Below are positions 22,218 to 32,282 of a stretch of DNA of 64,000 nucleotides, piece after piece. A program made the position numbers and the translations under genes. Position 1 is the stretch's first letter. Each line of letters starts with the position of its first letter. The notes beneath the pieces are model-generated. The model ran no database searches, was not told where the DNA came from, and saw only the letters and a program-made list of their open reading frames with translations. The DNA lies in the NCBI GenBank assembly GCA_943736015.1, contig OX031071.1:32830619-32894618 (forward strand). The letters run 5' to 3'. The stretch is from Tridacna crocea (lineage: Eukaryota > Mollusca > Bivalvia > Cardiida > Cardiidae).

Positions 22218-23990
22218 AAGTGATAGCTCTGATTGGTACTTTTAGAACACCTGGAATGCCACCAATGAATATGCATATCATTGGGATCACAAATTTCGAC
22301 CCAGATCATTCATTGGAGAAGAGGGAAACATAGTGATGGCTAGAGAAGTCTTTCAAAAGAATTTGTTCCAGCCTAGGGTCCAAAAAATCCACTCGCCCGC
22401 CGGTCCTTATTAGTAACCATTTAGTGAGGGCAAGTAGGACAAGTGCAAAATGGCCGGAGGACAAGTAAGAATTCTGATTTTTTATGCTCCCCGAAGGGTG
22501 AGCATATTGTCGCCGCTTTGTCTGTCCGTCCGTCCGAAGCCATTTCTCCACAACCCTTGGACCAAATTGGATGAAACTTCATATATGTACTCCTTAGGGT
22601 AAGGCGCCGATACAGTTTTCACGGATTTTCAATTTGACCCCATGTCATGGAAGAAAGGGGCTTAATGCAAAATTGCAATTTTTACCAATATCTCATTCAG
22701 TTTTTGTCAGAATATCATGAAACTTCATGGTTATACTGTTTATGGAAAGTTTTAGCATATGCCCTTGCTATTTTTAATCTGGGCATTTTATAAGTTGACG
22801 TTCTGTCATGGAAAAAGGGGGCTTCTTGCAAAATTCCAATTTTTACCAATATTTTATTCAGTTTTGGTCAAAATTTCATTAAACTTCATGGTTATATTGT
22901 TTTTTCAGAGTTTCACCCCGTGCTCTTGTTTCTTTATCTATGTGTTTTTCAATTTGACCCTCTTTCATGGAAAAAGGGGGTTTCTTGTAAAATGAAAAAA
23001 GGGCCCTAATGCAAAATTGCAATTTTTACTAATATCTTGTTCAGTTTTTGTCAAGATTTCATGGTTATATCTTGTTTCAACAGGTGCCCATTGTTTTTGC
23101 AATCTATGAATTATTAATGTGCAAATACGTCTTTCCTGGTTTCTCAAATTAAGGCTGCATCACGGAAAAAGGGGACTTCATGGAAAAAATTGTTTTTCAC
23201 TAGGTTCTCCTTTATCAGTGCTGAAACCTTTGTGAAATTTCAAATCTTAACTTGTTGGAACGTTGCCCAGGTACCTCTCTTCCTTTTTCTCAATTTCAGG
23301 CTGCGTCTCGGAAAAAGGGGGCTTCATGTAAAAAATTGTTTTATGTAATATTTAATACATGACTGCTCAAAATTTTATGAAATTTCGAATTTTTAATTAT
23401 TATTAAAAAATGCCACAAACCACACACCCGTTGTATTTATTGCAATGATCCAATATTGTCTTATGGGAAAAGGGGGCTTAAAGGGGGCTTATTGGGCTTA
23501 TTGTCCTCTACAAGTTTGTGTTGGCTATCTCTAAGATAGTAATTGCCTTTTCACTTCAATTTTTGGTGGCATGAACAGGTTCTTCTAGGATAAAAGAAGT
23601 GAATTTATATCAATTTCTTATATTTTATGACAAGCACTTGTTCGGGGAGCATAACCTGTCTCTGACGGCTCTTGTGTTTAGTGATAGCTCTAATTGATAC
23701 TTTTAGAACACCTGGAATGCAACCAATGAATATGCATATCATTGGGATCACAAATTTCAACCCGGATCATTCATTGGTGAAGAGAGAAACATGATGTTAA
23801 TCAGTCTTGGCTAGAGAAGAAATCTTTCTGTAGAATTTGTTCCAGCCTAGGGTCCAAAAAATCCACTTGTCCGCTCGTCCTTACTAGTTAACATTTGTTG
23901 ATGGCAAGTGGGTTATCCTTCGTTGTCTCACTGTAGGACAAGTGCAAAATGGCCGGAGGACAAGGAAGAATTGTGAAATTTTTTGGACCC
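22218..23990. repeat. Duplicated block flanking a GAAAAAGGGGGCTTC array
   Basis: A block of about 260-300 bp occurs as direct repeats at about 22220-22480 and 23679-23985, sharing AGTGATAGCTCT, ACACCTGGAATGC, ATGAATATGCATATCATTGG and CAAAATGGCCGGAGGACAAG. Between them, about 22478-23655, lies a degenerate array of units of about 165 bp with CATGGAAAAAGGGGGCTTC and CTTCATGGTTATA. That stretch is bounded by inverted words ATGCTCCCCGAA and TTCGGGGAGCAT. The right direct repeat also holds GGGTCCAAAAAATCCAC / ATTTTTTGGACCC inverted words (about 23853-23991). All of it lies in N6AMT1 intron 5. Confidence 0.7.
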
Positions 23991-24009
23991 AGCAGCCTTT
24001 CAAAAAAAA

Positions 24010-24146
24010 TCTAATTATTGAGTTGGCAAAGATGTGGACATGGGAGAAAATACTGGTAAGCAGCATGTTATCCATTTCCAATGATGTTTTCAAAAGCCAT
24101 CTTCCTCATAGTGGTTAAAACTCATTATTATGTGGTTAAGGGTTAA
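24010..24146 (+). mobile_element. Truncated MITE-A just before exon 6
   Basis: Right half only, ending TTATGTGGTTAAGGGTTAA about 20 nt before the exon 6 acceptor. Confidence 0.7.
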
Positions 24147-24167
24147 ATGTGCGTTATTATTTTTCAG

Positions 24168-24271
24168 ATGATATTGAACAAATTATGAAGACACATGAAC
24201 TTAAAATGACTACAGTACTGACCAGAAGAAGTGGGCCAGAGTTTTTATCTGTACTGAAATTCCAGAGATGA
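24168..24271 (+). CDS. N6AMT1: N6AMT1 exon 6 and stop
   Basis: The acceptor is TTATTTTTCAG. The exon completes Asp177, encodes residues 178-210 and ends with TGA at 24269-24271. EFLSVLKF near the C terminus matches the human ending. A truncated MITE-A ends at 24146, so the branch-point and pyrimidine-tract region lies at or next to transposon sequence. No AATAAA is obvious close downstream. Confidence 0.95.
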
Positions 24272-24362
24272 CAATTGTGCATAATGTTTGGTATGAAAAA
24301 CTACATGTATTTAAAATACAGCCTTGTATACTTATTTTGTCTCTTTTCATTATCCTTCTCTG

Positions 24363-24576
24363 CATCTTTCCGACTTTTAATGATTCTTATAAAGCAGCTT
24401 TTGAAATCATTGTGGAAAAAGGAAAAAATGCTGGTTATCAGCATTTTCTCCTTTTTCCACAATGTTTCCTAACTTCTTAGAGACAAATCAAATTATTTGG
24501 TCCTCATGATGTTCGTTGCCTGACAGTGCTTTCAATTTTGGCAAGTTTAAAAGTTTGTGATAAGGTAAAAGGTTAA
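24363..24576 (-). mobile_element. MITE-A copy downstream of the N6AMT1 stop
   Basis: Begins about 90 bp after the stop codon, so it may lie in the 3' UTR. Core intact, right end GATAAGGTAAAAGGTTAA. A fragment of another copy continues from the shared TTAA to about 24665. Confidence 0.78.
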
Positions 24577-24949
24577 CACTTTTCCAGGCAACAACATTCT
24601 CTACCGGTCCTAACCCAAAGGCAGTGCAGAAAGAGATTAATGTGATTGTGTGGTAATGGATTGAATAGTCCATTAAGGTTGCGGACCTGTAATAGAAATC
24701 AGCTATTTCCTCCATAATATTATCCTACAAAACTTGTTACGATTGAAAATGAGTATTATTGTACTACTTTAACGGAGCCACTTTTTCCTTTTTGTCCTTC
24801 TTGAAATTATCATTTATGAATCTAAAACCACTATATTTTCATTACAAAGGGAAATTAAATAACCTCCCTTTTCTGGAAAGTAACAAAAGTATCAACAGAT
24901 AATTTCAAGATAGACATGAAAAGAATTTCTGGTCTGTTAAAAGTGTGAA

Positions 24950-25095
24950 AAAGTATTATATCTGTAAAAATCTTTATTTTTCAACAATCAAGAAATTTTA
25001 TGTCATGCTGCACTAGAAGTATTATATCTGTATAAATCCGTATTTTTCAACAATCTGATAAATTTTATGTCATTCTACACTAGAAGTATTATGGG
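24950..25095. repeat. Two tandem units of about 73 bp
   Basis: AGTATTATATCTGTA...TTTTTCAACAATC...TTTTATGTCAT...CACTAGA is repeated twice, with the start of a third unit. Confidence 0.8.
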
Positions 25096-25115
25096 TCTAC
25101 TACCTTTATGTATTC

Positions 25116-25270
25116 AACTTTTTAACAAACGACAAAATTTTGGATTGAACCAAATTGAAAGCATTTGCACACAACAAATTAGCTATCGCTAAAATGCGAT
25201 TTCTGTCTTTGATAGGGTAGAAAGCATTGTAGTTACCAGTGTTTTCTCCATTTCCCTCCGTGTTTTCTTC
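25116..25270 (+). mobile_element. Truncated MITE-A
   Basis: The left end and GCATTTGCACACAACA block are kept; the palindrome's first arm is deleted. Confidence 0.65.
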
Positions 25271-25297
25271 ACAAATTTTCCCTTTGACGGTTGACTG

Positions 25298-25526
25298 TTA
25301 ACTTTTTACCAAACAACAGAATTTTAGACTTACCCAAGTCAAAAGCATTTGCACACGACAAAATAAAAGTGACTGAAAATTTAAAGTTTGTTTTTAGGGA
25401 GAAAAGAAAATATTGTGGGAAAGGAGAAAATTCTGGTTTCCTGCATTTTCTCCTTTTCCCTCAAAGTTTTCAGAGGGCTTCTTTCTCAGGGTCGATAAAA
25501 GTCGGGATTGTGTGGTAAAGAGTTAA
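25298..25526 (+). mobile_element. MITE-A copy
   Basis: TTAA at both ends, right end GGGATTGTGTGGTAAAGAG. The core is mildly diverged. Confidence 0.86.
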
Positions 25527-25558
25527 AAATTGGGATTGTGTGGTGAGGGTTTTTGTAG

Positions 25559-25786
25559 TTACCTCATTACCAAACAACAAAATTTATGGCTGGTCCAAAT
25601 TGAAAACATTTGCAGATGACAAATTAAACATAACTCAAAACTTGGAATTTGTTTCCAGCAGGGTAGAAAACATTGTGGGAAAAGGAGAAAATGCTGGTTA
25701 CCAGCATTTTCTCCTTTTCCCACAATGTTTTCAAAAGGTTTCTATCTCGGGGTTGTTAAAACCAGGAATTGTTTGGTAAAGAGGTA
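25559..25786 (+). mobile_element. MITE-A copy with a perfect palindrome
   Basis: The best core in the window: GAAAACATTGTGGGAAAAGG through GCTGGTTACCAGC to the exact complement, about 70 bp without mismatch. Flanks are TTAC and GTAA. Confidence 0.88.
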
Positions 25787-25852
25787 ACTCATGGAAAGTA
25801 AGATATCATCCAATGATCACAGAGGTATGGTGTCACTGATCTGAAATCACCA

Positions 25853-26146
25853 GCCTGCATAGCTCAGTTGGTAGAGTGTATGACTTGTGATCATGAAAGC
25901 GTGGGTTTGATCCCCACGGCTGGCCACCTAAAATTATTTACAGTCTTTCAGATGAGACGTTAAACCGAGGTCCCGTGTGACGGTGCTATACTCTGAGCAT
26001 GTTAAAGAACTAGACGAAACTTAGGATGGGTTTGGTCCTGTATCTGCACTATCCCCCGTAACAATACTAACAGCCTTCATGGGGCGTTGTTCCTATGGAA
26101 AACCGGTGGTGAGGATAAATAAAAGTAAATTCAATTCAATCAATCA
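25853..26146 (+). mobile_element. tRNA-derived SINE
   Basis: The head (25853-25927) folds well as a tRNA by eye: D stem GCTC/GAGT, anticodon stem TATGA/TCATG with loop CTTGTGA (anticodon TGT), T stem GTGGG/CCCAC, A-box TAGCTCAGTTGG and B-box GGTTTGATCCC. The acceptor stem has two mismatches. It is followed by a body with CTTTCAGATGAGACGTTAAA, which resembles a widely conserved SINE central domain (Nin-type, from memory), and ends in ATTCAATTCAATCAATCA. The body and tail show this is a SINE, not a working tRNA gene. Confidence 0.8.
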
Positions 26147-26402
26147 TAGACCTGAAGAACTGTTTGTCAGTTTGGTGTTTTCAACATTAAAGGGCAAATC
26201 AACAAGTTTCTGATATTGTTAATTTTTAAATCTACATCTATCAAATGGCAACCTAGTAATGTTGTAATTTGAAAAAAAAATTAGTAAAAGTACTTTTTTT
26301 CAATTCATATTTTTGCTTATTAGGCTTTCTTGCATCGCTTACCTCCCTTACTTATTGTAGCGCACCTTGATCTGTGACGTCATAGGAGCGTTTGTTTCAA
26401 TA

Positions 26403-26480
26403 TGGATCTTGTTAAAGATAGTGAAATGAGCGATATTTAAGACGAAGAAATATACGATTCTAGGCCGGTAAGGCCGTACA
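26403..26480 (+). pseudogene. Remnant resembling a P2X7-like KAHD-type leader
   Basis: The frame starting ATGGATCTTG reads MDLVKDSEMSDI, a stop, then DEEIYDSRPVRPYIY. An acidic leader followed by a RPxxPYxxxx motif resembles the start of P2X7-C-terminal-like proteins common in molluscs and cnidarians. Only this start is recognisable. Identification is from memory and tentative. Confidence 0.3.
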
Positions 26481-27141
26481 TATACCACCAAGTTTTTAAT
26501 GAAACTTAATAGTTTCAGATGATGAGGATAAAAGTAAAATTTCGCCCACTTATGGCGAAAATAACGATGTTATGTCGGACTTTTGAACAGCGTGTTGAGT
26601 ATCACGCCTACATGTTTTAGGCTACGGGGCGAACGTCGCTTACGGAAATATTCTATACATGATGAAATTAAGTGTACGGCATAAGCTTTGTTTCACGTGA
26701 AGCATTTTCAGTATATTAATGGGCGGAATTAATAATAATAAAAAAAAAGGACGGTTTCAAGACAGTTCCACGACTAGACAGTTCCCCGACACTTTTAAAG
26801 ACATTTCTCCGACACTTTAGTTTCATGTCAAATAACCTTTTTCTTGACTTTTACGATTGATAATCGTGAGATGTTAGTTCTAACTATTTGTTGATAGATC
26901 CTATATTTGTACCTTGTAAAGAGTTCTGTAAACATTGACAGGTACAAAATTTGTTCTATCATGGGTGAAGGGTTACACAATAAATCTCGATTTTCATGAG
27001 AATAAGAATAGTTTGAAATGCTGTTAACAAGCGTGAAATTTGATAAAAGAATATGTTCCGAGATCATTAAGACAATTCTCAAAATTATTTTATATTCTGG
27101 GTAACTATCAATTGATCCTTTATCCACAATATTTTCTATTT

Positions 27142-27391
27142 TTAACTCTTTACCATACGACAAAGTATTAATCAGGTCCAAACTGAAATCGTTTGCAGAT
27201 GACAAAATAAAGTTATATTTTTCAAAAATTGAATTTTTTTTTCCAGCAGAATGAAACACTGTGTTAAAAGTAGAATATGCTGGTTACTAGGTTACTTTCT
27301 ACTAGGTAGCAGGTTACTTTCTTATAATGTTTTTAAAAGTCTTCTGTCTTCGGGGTTGTAAAAATTAGGGATTGATTCGTAAAGGGTTGAA
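27142..27391 (+). mobile_element. Diverged MITE-A
   Basis: Left TTAACTCTTTACCATACGAC is intact. The core is replaced by repeats of GGTTACTTTCT and AGGTAGC; the right end is mutated. Confidence 0.7.
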
Positions 27392-27529
27392 TATAAATTC
27401 CATACTGTACATTGGGCACAAGTTCTGGTTAAGTTGAATTACTGGTTAAGTTCACAGGGAGCAGTATCAGAAGAGATTAGTACGAGTTGAATGGACTTGT
27501 TTCTCAAGAGATGTAAAATACATGTTTAA

Positions 27530-27760
27530 ATTGTTACCAAACATCAAATTTATTGACTCAACCGATTTGAAAGCAAATAGAGTCAACAAATCAAATTTAA
27601 CTTGCATGTTTGGACTTGTTTTTTGATGGGGTAAAAAACATTGTAGGAAAAGGAGAAAATGCTGATCAGCAGCATCAGCATTTCTCTTTTACCTACAATG
27701 TTTTCGAAAGTTTTTTCTATCTTCACAAGGGTCGTAAAAACAAAAGATTTCTCTCAGTAG
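27530..27760 (+). mobile_element. MITE-A with expanded hairpin loop
   Basis: The core reads GAAAATGCTGATCAGCAGCA then TCAGCATTT, so the loop contains extra CAGCAT copies. The outer ends are degraded. Confidence 0.7.
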
Positions 27761-28065
27761 CCTGTCCAGAACACATAATATGGAGAGGAACAGGGAAATA
27801 TCCACAAATCTGAAGTGTAAAGATACAATTCAAAATTTGTTCAAAATGATTGTAAGTTGTCAAATCATTTTTAAGAGTGAAATGTCGAAGAGAAGAAGTG
27901 TATGGGATAAAAGCTGTAACATGGGTTTACGGTCACAAACAAACATTACAGTGTAAAGGGGTGAGATATGCAAATGTTATGTAACCATTTCCTGTATTGT
28001 TTCAACTGGCCGGTGATGGATTAACATTTATGACCATGACTAGGGGTAGCCAGATACTGACTTCA

Positions 28066-28302
28066 CCCTTTACCATACAAACCCTAGGTCTAGTTTCCAA
28101 TACCCAAAGAAAGAGTGTTTGAAAAACAGTGTGGGAAGAAAAAGATGTTTACTGTTTAAAGGGGAAATCCTAAAATATTTTGACCATACTGTTTTTTGCT
28201 CCAATCAGCTGCAAATGTTTTTGGTTCACAATTCTTTTGTTGTCTGCAAATGCTTTCAATTTGAACTAGTCTAAAATTTTTGTGTTTGGTGAATGGTCAG
28301 TT
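28066..28302 (-). mobile_element. MITE-A split by a transposon end
   Basis: The left part (CCCTTTACCATACAAACCCT) is followed at 28156-28218 by a 62-bp terminal sequence of the THAP transposon, then by the right MITE part (TTGTTGTCTGCAAATGCTTT). Confidence 0.6.
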
Positions 28303-28307
28303 GACCC

Positions 28308-28596
28308 TCTGTTTTTTACAATCCTGAGATAGAAGCCTTTTGAAAACATTGTGGAAAAGGAAAAAAAAGCTGAAACACTTGAAAGTTAACATCATTTGAA
28401 CAATCCAGACTTTGGTACTTGCAAAATCTATGTTATGAATTTGGATGAATACGTTATGTTGTTGCCTTTGAAAACATTGTGAGGAAAAGAGAAAATGCTC
28501 AGATTTTCTCCTTTTCCCATAATGTTTTCCATCCTTTCCAAATCAAATTTCATTTCAATTTTGGGATTACCATTTTTTTGTCATGTGCAAATTAAC
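28308..28596 (-). mobile_element. Two truncated MITE-A copies
   Basis: A left part lies at 28308-28390 and a core with a degraded right part at 28455-28596. The last TTAA is shared with the next copy. Confidence 0.65.
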
Positions 28597-28819
28597 CCTT
28601 TACCAAACAATCCCTGGTTTTTACAACCCTGAGATGGAAGCCTTTTTAAACATTGTGGGAAAAGGAGAAAATGCTGGTAACCAACATTTCCTTCTTATCC
28701 TACAATGTTTTCTATCCTGGTGGAAACAAATTTCAATTTTTCAGTTAGGTTTACTTTGTTCCCTGCAAATGCTTTGAATTTGGACCAGTCTAAAATTTTG
28801 TCTCTTGGTAAAGAGTTAA
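28592..28819 (-). mobile_element. MITE-A copy inside the THAP element
   Basis: TTAA at both ends, left terminus CCCTTTACCAAACAATCCCT. It interrupts sequence downstream of the THAP exon. Confidence 0.86.
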
Positions 28820-28839
28820 ATGTTGAAAACATTTTGGAA

Positions 28840-29159
28840 AAAAAGGGAGAAAACAGCACCAATTTCGTCTTTGTCCAGAATGTAGATCTAGAAAAGGATA
28901 AAATATTACGAAAAACATTTAAAGGAATTACTGACCTAATGTTTGTTTTTCTTTTTGGAGATTGCCATTGCGGAATGTCCGTCTTATGGCCTATCTTATT
29001 TCGACTCGGAGTTTCGAACAATGTCGGCACAGCATCAGGTTTTAACCGCAGCCTAATATTCCTATAACCAACATCTTTTACGAGCTTTGGACTTATTAAG
29101 AACTGACTGTCCTCGAAGTGTTTCAGACACAATTTGGAATGAACTGATGGCACAAAATC
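28840..29159 (-). pseudogene. THAP domain, C-terminal half, and linker
   Basis: Minus-strand frame reading DFVPSVHSKLCLKHFED and ending its conserved part with LKPDAVPTLF. THAP domains have a C2CH zinc centre whose last two ligands are Cys-x2-His, here CLKH, and end with an AVP(T/S)(L/I)F box, which is present. This continues the half at 31432-31575: the inserted foldback element separates them and duplicates the three codons for DFV. The frame continues past the domain into a basic linker and then degenerates. The parent protein is probably a transposase. Confidence 0.75.
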
Positions 29160-29783
29160 GGTATCCGGTTAAAACGTCCCACCGTCAAAACGTCCCACAG
29201 TGAAAACGTCCCACTTTTGGTTAAAACGTCCCCCATTTCCATTCCAAATTGGTTAAAACGTCCCCCTAAAACGTCCCCCTTAAACGTCCCCGCATATCTT
29301 ATTAAAGTTATTGGTTTAATATTGTTTGATTATTTCAGAAAACCTTCACATTTGCCCTTTACATTATGATGGTGTCATTTAATGCTATTGGTCATTGAAT
29401 TTTAACCCATTTCCTGCCGAACTTGTAGTTTTAAGAGGCACAACATTAGTTTTCGACAAATCTTATAACATTCAGCTTAATCAATATGACTTAAATCAAT
29501 ATTCCATGTCGTAACTGTGTACTTCAATACCAAAGTACCTTTAAGTGCGTATGGATTCTTTTTTTTTTTACGATTTTAGCTAATTAGAATCAAGATTGTT
29601 TAATGTAGGCTAAGTTGAGTCGATATTTTTATATACCTTGGCCAAGGGTTAAGGCCCATATATTGTCTCCCTACATGAATGTTTATTCGACACGCTCAAA
29701 CGCCTTCTAGACTAGCAAAAACGCCTCCCTGTCTGCAGTGATCTGAGGTAATTGATTAATTTAAGTGTGTAAAATTTCCACTT

Positions 29784-29908
29784 AACCCTTATCCAAACAA
29801 TCCGAAATCTTACCTACTAAGAGAATGAAACATTTCCATAACACCGTAGGAAAAGGACAAATGCAAGTTATCAGCATTTCAATCTTTTCCAATTTAGTTT
29901 TCAAAGTA
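29784..29908 (-). mobile_element. Half MITE-A in the foldback element
   Basis: Starts TTAACCCTTATCCAAACAAT and ends after the degraded core. Confidence 0.65.
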
Positions 29909-30579
29909 TTTTTTTTCCAGTGGGAGCAAACAAGGAAAAGAGCAATCAGTGTATTGACGATTTGCCCATTTGGAGGTACATTAGTTGACCATGTACATTT
30001 ACTAAATGAGTTAATCAGACATAAATAAAACGCAGCTGCAAATGATAAGTTTTTTACTGCTTTGCCCTTATTTATGATTGCGATCTCAGAAAGTATAACA
30101 GGAACGGGGGATTGTTTATTACCGGCTTTTCCTAATTCTCACATAATGGTCGAATCCCATTCTTCATTGTCGTGTAAGTTTTCACGAGATGGTTTGGTAT
30201 AGGATGCCAGGGTTCAGTCCGATTCTTTTCTTTTTTTTTATATATTCTGCCATTACTTTGTCCAAAAAAAAAGGCGTCATGTTTATAGAAAATAAATGTC
30301 CGAATATAAAAAAAGGGGGGGTGAATGATCGAACTGTAACCTAGGCTGTATAAAGGGTTAGGTGTTAAAACCAAATTTGTCACACTTTGAAGTGATTGAA
30401 ATAGTTGATTCTAAAAAAGTTAATTGACCGTGCGACCAATATTGCAGCAAACCTAACGAACGCCAAGTGCAAAGAAAATCTTATGTGATTTTACTGCAAT
30501 TAAAAGCTTGAATCGTCTTTGCTTATTTTCCATGTTTCTTACTTTCTTTTTAATCGTTGAACGGCACTTGATTATTAGA

Positions 30580-30811
30580 TCTAACTCTTAACAAAAGGAT
30601 CAACCAAATTTTGGACTGGTCCAAATTCAAAGCACTTACAAGTATGCCTACATTATACACGACCAACTACATTTGCTCAATGACACGGTATAATTTATGT
30701 GGGAAAAAGAAGCAAAGGCTGGTTTCCAATATTTTCTCATTGTTCAACAGTTTTTTTTCAAAAGCATTTTCTCTCATATTTATCAAATCTGGGAATCGTG
30801 AGGTTAAGGGT
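30580..30811 (+). mobile_element. Diverged MITE-A in the foldback element
   Basis: TTTTGGACTGGTCCAAATTC and the CTGGGAATCGTGAGGTTAAGG end are recognisable. The palindrome is badly eroded, so this is an old copy. Confidence 0.65.
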
Positions 30812-31431
30812 CAGTACATGTGAGTATTATCCATACATGTATTAATTTGATAACATGAATAAAATGTGCATACTTAAAAATTAAAATCTGTCTTAAATTC
30901 CATACTCTAAGCAATAATAATATCCTTATATTGCATAAATGCTCGATTGCAAGAATACTGCAGAGCATGTTGCGTTTTCTCTTTCACACACACAACGGAC
31001 AGAAATATATTCCAATATGGATAAATGTTCGAGACTGCGCTTTATCTGCACTTGTAATAGAACAACATCAAAAATAATTGATTCCTATTATTTTGTCTTT
31101 TTTTTTTCCCATAATTAGTCGTCGTATGCCGACCAATTAACGAGTTTTCTTCTTCACTTAATACCTGGTTTATCACACTTGCGATTAAAATCAACTAAAT
31201 TTGCAAAGAAACAATTTTATTCTTATAAATTCATACAAAAATTGATTTAATTTATCAACGACTAAAACATTTATCAGTTGTTGATAAGAACTAAAAAAAT
31301 CGAAGTGGGACGTTTTGACCAATTTTTTGGAACAGTGGGACGTTTTAACCAAATTGGGGGGACGTTTTAACCAAAAGTGGGACGTTTTAACTGTGGGACG
31401 TTTTGACTGTGGGACGTTTTGACTGTAAACC

Positions 31432-31575
31432 CACAAAATCCGCCGTTACTGTCCGGCCCCGGTTTAAACGTTGAATCCATAGTTTCCTCCTTTTTAATTC
31501 CTTCGGAAATTTGAACATACTAATTCTATGTGTTCCTGATTCGACGTTGAAGCCATAGGCTGCACAATTTACCAT
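31432..31575 (-). pseudogene. THAP domain, N-terminal half
   Basis: Starts at ATG 31575 and reads MVNCAAYGF, then RISMFKFPKE and RRKLWIQRLNR, the typical THAP order: zinc Cys near the start, F-x-FP motif, invariant Trp. The second zinc ligand appears changed: Phe (TTC) stands where Cys is expected after YG. The frame is interrupted at DFV by the foldback insertion. Confidence 0.75.
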
Positions 31576-31665
31576 TTTTTCGGCTGAATTCTTTGTTAAT
31601 GCTCATATATCTGCGTATAATCATCAGCGTTCCTACTAATTTCTACTGACTGTAAACACAGGCTT

Positions 31666-31684
31666 ACGCTCCTATGACGTCACA
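31666..31684. promoter_or_regulatory. CRE-like site near the transposon end
   Basis: ACGCTCCTATGACGTCACA contains TGACGTCA. The same CRE within TGTGACGTCATAGGAGCGT is present inside the left end at about 26373-26391. Conservation at both ends suggests it belongs to the transposon's own promoters. Confidence 0.5.
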
Positions 31685-31937
31685 CAGGTAGGGAAGATAA
31701 GCCAATCAGGGGAAGTAAGCCATGCAGCATTTTTGGGGCCATATATCAGCGTGACAATTCAAGCGTGATTTATGGCATGTTACAGAGTGGTATTTATGAA
31801 AACTGATGGACACGTGTTTACTAACATCATTTGCAGCTGATTGGAGCGAAAAAACAGTATGGTCAAAATATCTTAGGATTTGCCCTTTAATTCAGGTAGT
31901 ACATGACAGCTAGTGGTCGGAAATATTGATGTGCTTT

Positions 31938-32168
31938 TTAACTCTTTACCTCACAATCTCGACTTTTAACAACCCTGAGAAAGAAGCCTATTGAAAAAAA
32001 AATGTGGGAAAAGGAGAAAATGCTGGTAACCAGCATTTTCTCCTTTTCCCACAATGTTTCCTACCCTGCTGGAAACAAATTTCAAACTTTTAGTCACTTT
32101 TATTTTGTGTTCTGCAAATGCTTTCAATTTGGAACAGTCTAACATTTTGTCAATTGATAAAGAATTAA
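31938..32168 (-). mobile_element. MITE-A copy
   Basis: TTAA at both ends with a perfect inner palindrome GGAGAAAATGCTGGTAACCA and onward. It lies just outside the THAP element. Confidence 0.86.
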
Positions 32169-32209
32169 TGCCAGTTATTTGCAAAACGCCATCATTTGAA
32201 GCTATGGCT

Positions 32210-32282
32210 GAGCCACGTGGCTTAGTGACATACATGGCTTGAGACCATTGGGTTACTTGTTCAAATCCCCAGCTGGGCCATA
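32210..32282 (+). repeat. tRNA-like SINE head
   Basis: GGCTTAGTGACATA (A-box-like) and TTGTTCAAATCCCC (B-box-like) are spaced as in a tRNA. Truncated where the array begins. Confidence 0.45.

Larger units (their letters stand above)
29160..31431. mobile_element. Foldback-like transposon, 9-bp target duplication
   Basis: The 9-bp target site CACAAAATC is at 29151-29159 and again at 31432-31440. The termini are inverted and consist of repeated GTCAAAACGTCCCAC or GTTAAAACGTCCCCC words: about six to seven on the left (29165-29295), six on the right (31300-31430). Ends begin GGTATCCGG and GGTTTACAG. Long inverted repeats made of short tandem repeats plus a 9-bp duplication resemble foldback or Mutator-like elements. 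The 2-kb interior shows no transposase and holds two MITE-A insertions. Confidence 0.75.
26187..31890 (-). mobile_element. Nested THAP-encoding, TTAA-flanked transposon (Kolobok-like?)
   Basis: The left end reads TTAAAGGGCAAATC (26187) and the right end, in reverse complement, starts with the same 14 bases (31890). Both ends also carry TGTGACGTCATAGGAGCGT about 190-210 bp inside. The right end leads into a minus-strand THAP-domain exon; the left end leads into a degraded plus-strand frame. TTAA targets and a THAP-type DNA-binding domain together suggest the Kolobok superfamily. Alternative left boundary: at 28156 a 62-bp stretch matches the right end with about three differences, so 28156-31890 may be the true element. 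Several MITE-A copies and a 2.27-kb foldback element are inserted inside. Confidence 0.5.

Noticed and set aside
25540..25779. Many short frames reading NIVGKGENAGYQHFLLF-like peptides across the window
   Set aside because: They are translations of the MITE-A palindrome in different copies, appear on both strands, and have no common gene context.
25853..25927. A functional tRNA gene with anticodon TGT
   Set aside because: The cloverleaf is good, but it is followed directly by a SINE body and AATC tail, and the acceptor stem has mismatches.
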